Assembly: GCA_038206385.1 (NCBI GenBank)
Contig: JBBRAW010000118.1
Location: forward strand, 1-9,649
Origin: JANXSD01 sp038206385
Lineage (GTDB): Bacteria > Bacteroidota > Bacteroidia > AKYH767-A > OLB10
Length of the DNA stretch: 9,649 nt
Reading direction: 5' to 3'
Both the position numbers and the translations under genes were made by a program. The notes beneath the pieces are model-generated. The model ran no database searches, was not told the DNA's origin, and saw only the letters and a program-made list of their open reading frames with translations. This document shows positions 6,597-9,649 of this stretch, in pieces (position 1 is the first letter of the stretch; every line of letters starts with the position of its first letter).

Positions 6597-6922
6597 TTTT
6601 TTATTTCATTTATTTCATCCAATGATACCAAATCTCCAACCATACATGTTCCCATTCCGTTTTTAATTTTATGATATTTAATAGCAAGGTGATTGCCATT
6701 AATTTGAAATTTCTTCTCTAAATTAATAGGATTAAGAAATGTACTATCACTTTTCATTAATAAAAAAGAACATCCATCCAATTCATGTTTATCAACTACT
6801 GTTACCATAGTAAAAACTAATGGATCGTATAGAGAAACCACATTTACTGAACTTGATTTCTTTTGAGAAATATTACAACTTAAAAATAAAGCTAACGCAA
6901 ATACTAAGAGTTTGTTTTTCAT
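6593..6922 (-). CDS. Small predicted lipoprotein, function unknown
   Basis: I do not recognise this gene's family with certainty. The best start is the ATG at 6922, which overlaps the MATE stop as ATGA and gives a clean signal peptide. A longer reading back to 7015 would add 31 residues lying wholly inside the MATE gene and would bury the signal sequence, so I rejected it. The resulting 109-residue protein starts MKNKLLVFALALFLSC, a basic-hydrophobic signal ending in a relaxed lipobox with Cys16 as the likely lipidated residue. The mature part is small and probably beta-rich, with DGCSFLL (49-55), LNPINLEKKFQINGN (63-77) and GTCMVGDLVSL (91-101). Cys51 and Cys93 could form a disulfide. Its stop overlaps the fmt start as ATGA. 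The tight coupling on both sides suggests co-expression, but gives no functional clue. Confidence 0.75.
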   Translation of the reverse strand: MKNKLLVFALALFLSCNISQKKSSSVNVVSLYDPLVFTMVTVVDKHELDGCSFLLMKSDSTFLNPINLEKKFQINGNHLAIKYHKIKNGMGTCMVGDLVSLDEINEIKK

Positions 6923-8280
6923 GATAATGCAATTCCAGAATGATCTTTCAAATTTAAAGCTTTCCATTTCCCTGACTTGAGATACCAATAACACAAAGCT
7001 CCCATCATTGACCAATAAATAATTTCACATACCCAAACAATTTCAACTTGAGTATGAAAAAATTGAGTAGTAAAATAAACATATAAAAGATATACTGCAA
7101 TATTTACAAGTTCAATTATCATTGCAGCTTTTGTATTTCCAGTTCCAGAAACAGCACTTAAAAGAATCATACTAATCGAAAATATTATTGTACCTATACT
7201 TATTACATAGAAGCTCCCCATTGCATCATGAATTAGCGATGCATCTGAAGTACTTAAGTTAAACAAAAATCCAGGAAATAAAACACAAAATGATGTAGAA
7301 ACTAATACAGTTAAAAAACTGAGGTTGGTTATTTTTTTTGTTAATTGTAGAACTTCAAATTTTCGACCTTGTCCAATAACATTACTTACCATACTGTTTG
7401 CAGCTTGCGAATAGCCCCAAACGGGTGTCATTAATACCATATATACGCTACGAACCAAATTTGAAACAGCCAGTTCACGAGAACCTATTTTTTCTATAAG
7501 CACAAAAAATAAAAACCAAGCACCCATTGAAACAATATGCTGCAAAACAATTGGTGCTGATAGTTTAATAATATCAAACATTTCGGCAAAGGAGATATTT
7601 TTAAATCTGAACAGATTAAATTGTTTTAATTTCTTACTGAAGATAGTATATAAAATAGCGTAAACTGCAGCAACAGCTTCAGAAATCGCTGAAGCTGTAC
7701 CTACACCAAAAATTCCCATTGGAGAAAATCCTAAATGTCCAAATGTTAAAATATAATTTAGCAAAACATTTAACGCCATCATTAAAATTGTTGAATACGT
7801 TATAATTCTTGTAAATGCTATTCCTGTATAAAATGATCGAAGTGAAATTAAGATCATCATAAAAACAATTCCCCAACTCCTCGCCTTTAAGTAAACTATA
7901 CAAGATTCAGCAATAGCTTGATCATTTACGATATGATGCATTAAAGTTGGCACAAGGCCATAGAAAAGAAGTTGGATACAAATTGCTGTAGCTAAAAGAA
8001 TAATAAAGCTATTGTCATAGATTACTCCAATATCGATCGGTTTATTTTCTCCAGCTTTACGTGCTATTAATATCTGTGATCCAATACCAATCGCTACACC
8101 AATCATTACCATTACAAAATAGAATACACCTCCTAATGCAGAAGCAGCGAGTTCTTTCTCCCCTACTCTTGCTACAAAAGCAGTATCAGTAAAATTAATT
8201 ACGGTATTAGCCATACTACTTAGCATGATGGGCCAAGCAATACGCCAAATTTCTTTATAAGATGTTTGAACCTTTAGCAT
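6919..8280 (-). CDS. MATE family multidrug/toxic compound exporter
   Basis: MATE proteins export cationic drugs, dyes or metabolites across the inner membrane in exchange for Na+ or H+. The 453-residue length and roughly 12 hydrophobic segments fit the family, with two homologous halves that meet near residue 230. Family-like stretches are AWPIMLSSMANTVINFTDTAFVARVG (from residue 15, with Asp32 in helix 1), IGIGSQILIARKAGE (64-78), LNYILTFG (174-181), SAPIVLQHIVSMGAWF (241-256) and GTGNTKAA (379-386). Substrate cannot be read from sequence. The ATG at 8280 gives MLKVQTSYKEIWRIAWPIML, a normal short cytoplasmic N-terminus. The stop overlaps the lipoprotein start, so the gene heads a coupled MATE-lipoprotein-fmt run. 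An 85-nt gap follows the upstream acetyltransferase gene. Confidence 0.94.
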   Translation of the reverse strand: MLKVQTSYKEIWRIAWPIMLSSMANTVINFTDTAFVARVGEKELAASALGGVFYFVMVMIGVAIGIGSQILIARKAGENKPIDIGVIYDNSFIILLATAICIQLLFYGLVPTLMHHIVNDQAIAESCIVYLKARSWGIVFMMILISLRSFYTGIAFTRIITYSTILMMALNVLLNYILTFGHLGFSPMGIFGVGTASAISEAVAAVYAILYTIFSKKLKQFNLFRFKNISFAEMFDIIKLSAPIVLQHIVSMGAWFLFFVLIEKIGSRELAVSNLVRSVYMVLMTPVWGYSQAANSMVSNVIGQGRKFEVLQLTKKITNLSFLTVLVSTSFCVLFPGFLFNLSTSDASLIHDAMGSFYVISIGTIIFSISMILLSAVSGTGNTKAAMIIELVNIAVYLLYVYFTTQFFHTQVEIVWVCEIIYWSMMGALCYWYLKSGKWKALNLKDHSGIALS

Positions 8281-8325
8281 TTATTCGGCAAAGGTCATAA
8301 AAAGCAACGAAGACTAAAGTATAAA

Positions 8326-8340
8326 TGAAATCATATTTCA
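8326..8340. repeat. Short inverted repeat between acetyltransferase and MATE genes
   Basis: Arms TGAAAT (8326-8331) and ATTTCA (8335-8340) are exact reverse complements around a CAT loop, in the 85-nt gap after the acetyltransferase stop. On the minus strand a TTTAT tract follows. It could be a weak terminator, but the stem is only 6 bp with a single G-C pair, so chance is a serious alternative. Confidence 0.25.
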
Positions 8341-8365
8341 ATAAATAGCAAAGAAAATTTTTCCA

Positions 8366-8800
8366 TTATTTGCTTGGATGATAAACCATTTTATAATGTG
8401 CAATATTAGCTTCGTAAAACAATTCACCTTCCTGAACAAATCCAGCACGTTTATACAAGTTAATAGCGGTAACTTGTGCATGCAAATAAGTATATTTATT
8501 TAAAGGGATTACATCACTTAATACTTGATTAACCAAAAATGAACCCGCTCCGCTATTTCTAAATGTTGGTAAAATAGCGAATCGTTCGAGCTTGATTCCC
8601 TTTTCAGTAAAGCGCCAGCGGGCAGTGCCCGCTGGCTGTTCTGCTACCAACAACAGATAATGTGTGCTTTCATCTTCATGGCTATCATATTCTTCTTCTC
8701 TGGAAACCTTTTGTTCATTCACAAAAACACGTTGGCGAATATCAAAAGCAATAGTTGCCTTTTCTTTATCAGAAGTTCGAAATCGAATTACATTATACAT
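8366..8800 (-). CDS. GNAT family N-acetyltransferase (YjcF/ElaA-like)
   Basis: This 144-residue protein is a single GNAT domain, a cytoplasmic enzyme that transfers acetyl from acetyl-CoA to an amine of unknown identity. The N-terminal part IRQRVFVNEQKVSREEEYD (21-39) is typical of the YjcF/ElaA-like branch. It is followed by HYLLLVAEQPAGTARWRF (47-64) and KLERFAILP (70-78). The CoA-binding loop is RNSGAGSFLV (81-90), a form of RxxGxG/A. Motif HAQVTAINLYKRAGF (107-121) and the tail FYEANIAHYKMVY complete the fold. The codons for residues 55-63 are far more GC-rich than the rest of the gene and form a near-perfect DNA palindrome, listed separately. No frameshift or truncation is seen. It follows the T9SS protein gene after 48 nt in the same direction, but the two need not share a function. 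Confidence 0.93.
   Translation of the reverse strand: MYNVIRFRTSDKEKATIAFDIRQRVFVNEQKVSREEEYDSHEDESTHYLLLVAEQPAGTARWRFTEKGIKLERFAILPTFRNSGAGSFLVNQVLSDVIPLNKYTYLHAQVTAINLYKRAGFVQEGELFYEANIAHYKMVYHPSK
8614..8636. repeat. GC-rich 23-nt palindrome inside the acetyltransferase gene
   Basis: Arms GCCAGCGGGCA (8614-8624) and TGCCCGCTGGC (8626-8636) are exact 11-nt reverse complements around a single central base at 8625. Nineteen of the 23 bases are G or C, in a region that is otherwise AT-rich. It is in frame and encodes part of the conserved PAGTARWR stretch (residues 56-63), so it does not break the gene. It could be a dispersed REP-like palindrome, a protein-binding site, or a structured mRNA element. 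Confidence 0.7.
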
Positions 8801-8848
8801 GAAGATTTATTTTCCTACAAGTATAGAATATTATTTTCAAAAAAACTA

Positions 8849-9649
8849 TTAATTAATAACCACTAATCGATCTTGCCATTGCTGACCATCATTATCAATA
8901 ATTTTAGCAATATAAGCTCCTTCATGTAGTAAATTTAGGGAATGAATATAAAATTCTTTTTCTTCAGCAGGATTTCCTGATTGCTGATAAATAATTCTAC
9001 CAGCATTATCAATTAACTGAACAGAATAATCACCTTGAACTTGTTCTGGAATTTTAATAGTAAACGATTTATTTACTGCAGGATTAGGATACATACTCAG
9101 CACGGAAGTTTTACCTAAATAAACTGTTTTAATATCTGAATAGATAAATGAACCATCATAATCTATTTGTTTTAATCTATAATAATTATTACCAAAGATT
9201 GGATTTTCATCAATTAATGAATATGATTTTAAAGAAGTTGAATTTCCAGAGGCAGAAATTTTTCCAATCAATTTGAAATCATTACCATCAATACTCCTTT
9301 CAACATTAAAATAATCAGCATTTTTTTCGCTCGCCGTTTGCCAATCTAAATTCACTTTTTGGCTTGACTTCTTTGCATTAAAAGCAACTAATGTTACAGG
9401 CAAAGGATTGGTTCCATTTATAGTATTTCCTAATGTGAAATGAGTATTAAACGATGAAAACACATTTGATGTAATGCTACCGGAAACATTGGCTGTACCT
9501 GTGCCACCATTATCAATCCATGAACCTGTACCTGAATATCGTGCAACTCTAAGATTTGTATTGTCAGTAACTACATCATCTGGGCCATAAGATAACGTTA
9601 TTCGTGAAGATGCTAAATTAGCAATTGCAGTACGGTTTATAGTATAATA
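8849..9649 (-). CDS. T9SS-secreted surface protein, C-terminal part only
   Basis: This is the last 266 residues of a secreted protein whose start lies beyond the window edge. The GTG at 9463 is an internal Val, since the frame stays open to 9649 and the extra 62 residues are Gly/Ser/Thr/Asn-rich and beta-like (for example SGTGSWIDNGGTGTANVSG), as expected for an exported repetitive region. The linker PLPVTLVAFNAKK (about 82-94) leads into a fibronectin-III-like domain (about 95-175) with LDWQTASEKNADYFNVERS and NNYYRLKQIDYDG. The last roughly 80 residues are a type A C-terminal sorting domain: MYPNPAVN (186-193), YSVQLIDNAGRIIY, then GAYIAKI and a terminal RLVVIN. That domain directs outer-membrane translocation by the type IX system and is cut off during attachment or release. 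The protein's own activity is unknown because its N-terminal domains are missing here. Confidence 0.92.
   Translation of the reverse strand, partial: YYTINRTAIANLASSRITLSYGPDDVVTDNTNLRVARYSGTGSWIDNGGTGTANVSGSITSNVFSSFNTHFTLGNTINGTNPLPVTLVAFNAKKSSQKVNLDWQTASEKNADYFNVERSIDGNDFKLIGKISASGNSTSLKSYSLIDENPIFGNNYYRLKQIDYDGSFIYSDIKTVYLGKTSVLSMYPNPAVNKSFTIKIPEQVQGDYSVQLIDNAGRIIYQQSGNPAEEKEFYIHSLNLLHEGAYIAKIIDNDGQQWQDRLVVIN

Noticed and set aside
6923..7015. A 31-residue N-terminal extension of the small lipoprotein gene.
   Set aside because: It lies wholly within the MATE coding sequence and places the lipoprotein signal internally. The ATG at 6922, overlapping the MATE stop, gives a normal signal peptide.
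8289..8318. Promoter-like CAAAGG (minus-strand CCTTTG) sequence just before the MATE gene.
   Set aside because: It has a mismatch in the -7 box and would start transcription only a few bases before the ATG.
8818..8825. TATACTTG on the minus strand as a promoter for the acetyltransferase gene.
   Set aside because: There is one mismatch to the -7 consensus and no -33 element at the right spacing; the nearest TTTG is only 12 nt away.
8839..8858. AT palindrome TATTAATTAATA followed by a T7 run at the end of the T9SS gene as an intrinsic terminator.
   Set aside because: The palindrome has no loop and no G-C pairs, and overlaps the stop codon. The stem would be too weak to support a confident call.
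9461..9463. GTG (minus strand) as a start codon for a 204-residue protein.
   Set aside because: No stop occurs in frame up to 9649, and the added residues look like an exported beta-rich repeat region, so the gene continues past the window.

Overview
The window comes from an AT-rich member of the Bacteroidota. The evidence is a CcmC-CcmD-CcmE-CcmF cassette of the type found in that phylum, a C-terminal type IX secretion sorting domain (a Bacteroidota hallmark), a TAnnTTTG-type promoter element, mostly absent Shine-Dalgarno sequences, and Bacteroidota-like versions of the sirtuin, Fmt and UPF0316 proteins. A Sphingobacteriales/Chitinophagales-like lineage is plausible, but I cannot fix it from this sequence alone.

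Region 1 (1-4237, + strand) is a cytochrome c maturation operon. It holds the 3' end of ccmC, a short CcmD-like membrane protein, the haem chaperone CcmE, the haem lyase CcmF, and a Rossmann-fold DUF2520 protein 12 nt behind ccmF. CcmC, CcmD and CcmE would load haem onto CcmE, and CcmF would pass it to apocytochromes outside the inner membrane. CcmE carries Cys in a CPSKY (CxxxY) motif where the classical protein has the haem-binding His. No ccmG or ccmH follows ccmF here.

Region 2 (4244-9649, - strand) runs head-on into region 1, with only 6 nt between the stop codons. In transcription order it holds the 3' part of a T9SS-secreted surface protein, a GNAT acetyltransferase, a MATE exporter, a small lipoprotein, methionyl-tRNA formyltransferase (fmt), a class III (SIRT5/CobB-like) sirtuin, and a UPF0316/DUF2179 membrane protein. 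MATE, lipoprotein and fmt overlap successively by ATGA, so they look translationally coupled. A candidate promoter and an AT-only hairpin lie in the 111-nt fmt-sir2 gap, so sir2 and the UPF0316 gene, which overlap by 17 nt, may form their own unit.

All gaps between genes are under 120 nt; no RNA gene, CRISPR array or insertion sequence was recognised. I see no clearly new multi-gene system. The signals most worth a second look are a near-perfect GC-rich 23-nt palindrome inside the acetyltransferase gene, the CxxxY variant CcmE in a cassette without adjacent ccmG/ccmH, the uncharacterised lipoprotein locked between MATE and fmt, and the uncharacterised DUF2520 gene at the end of the ccm operon.
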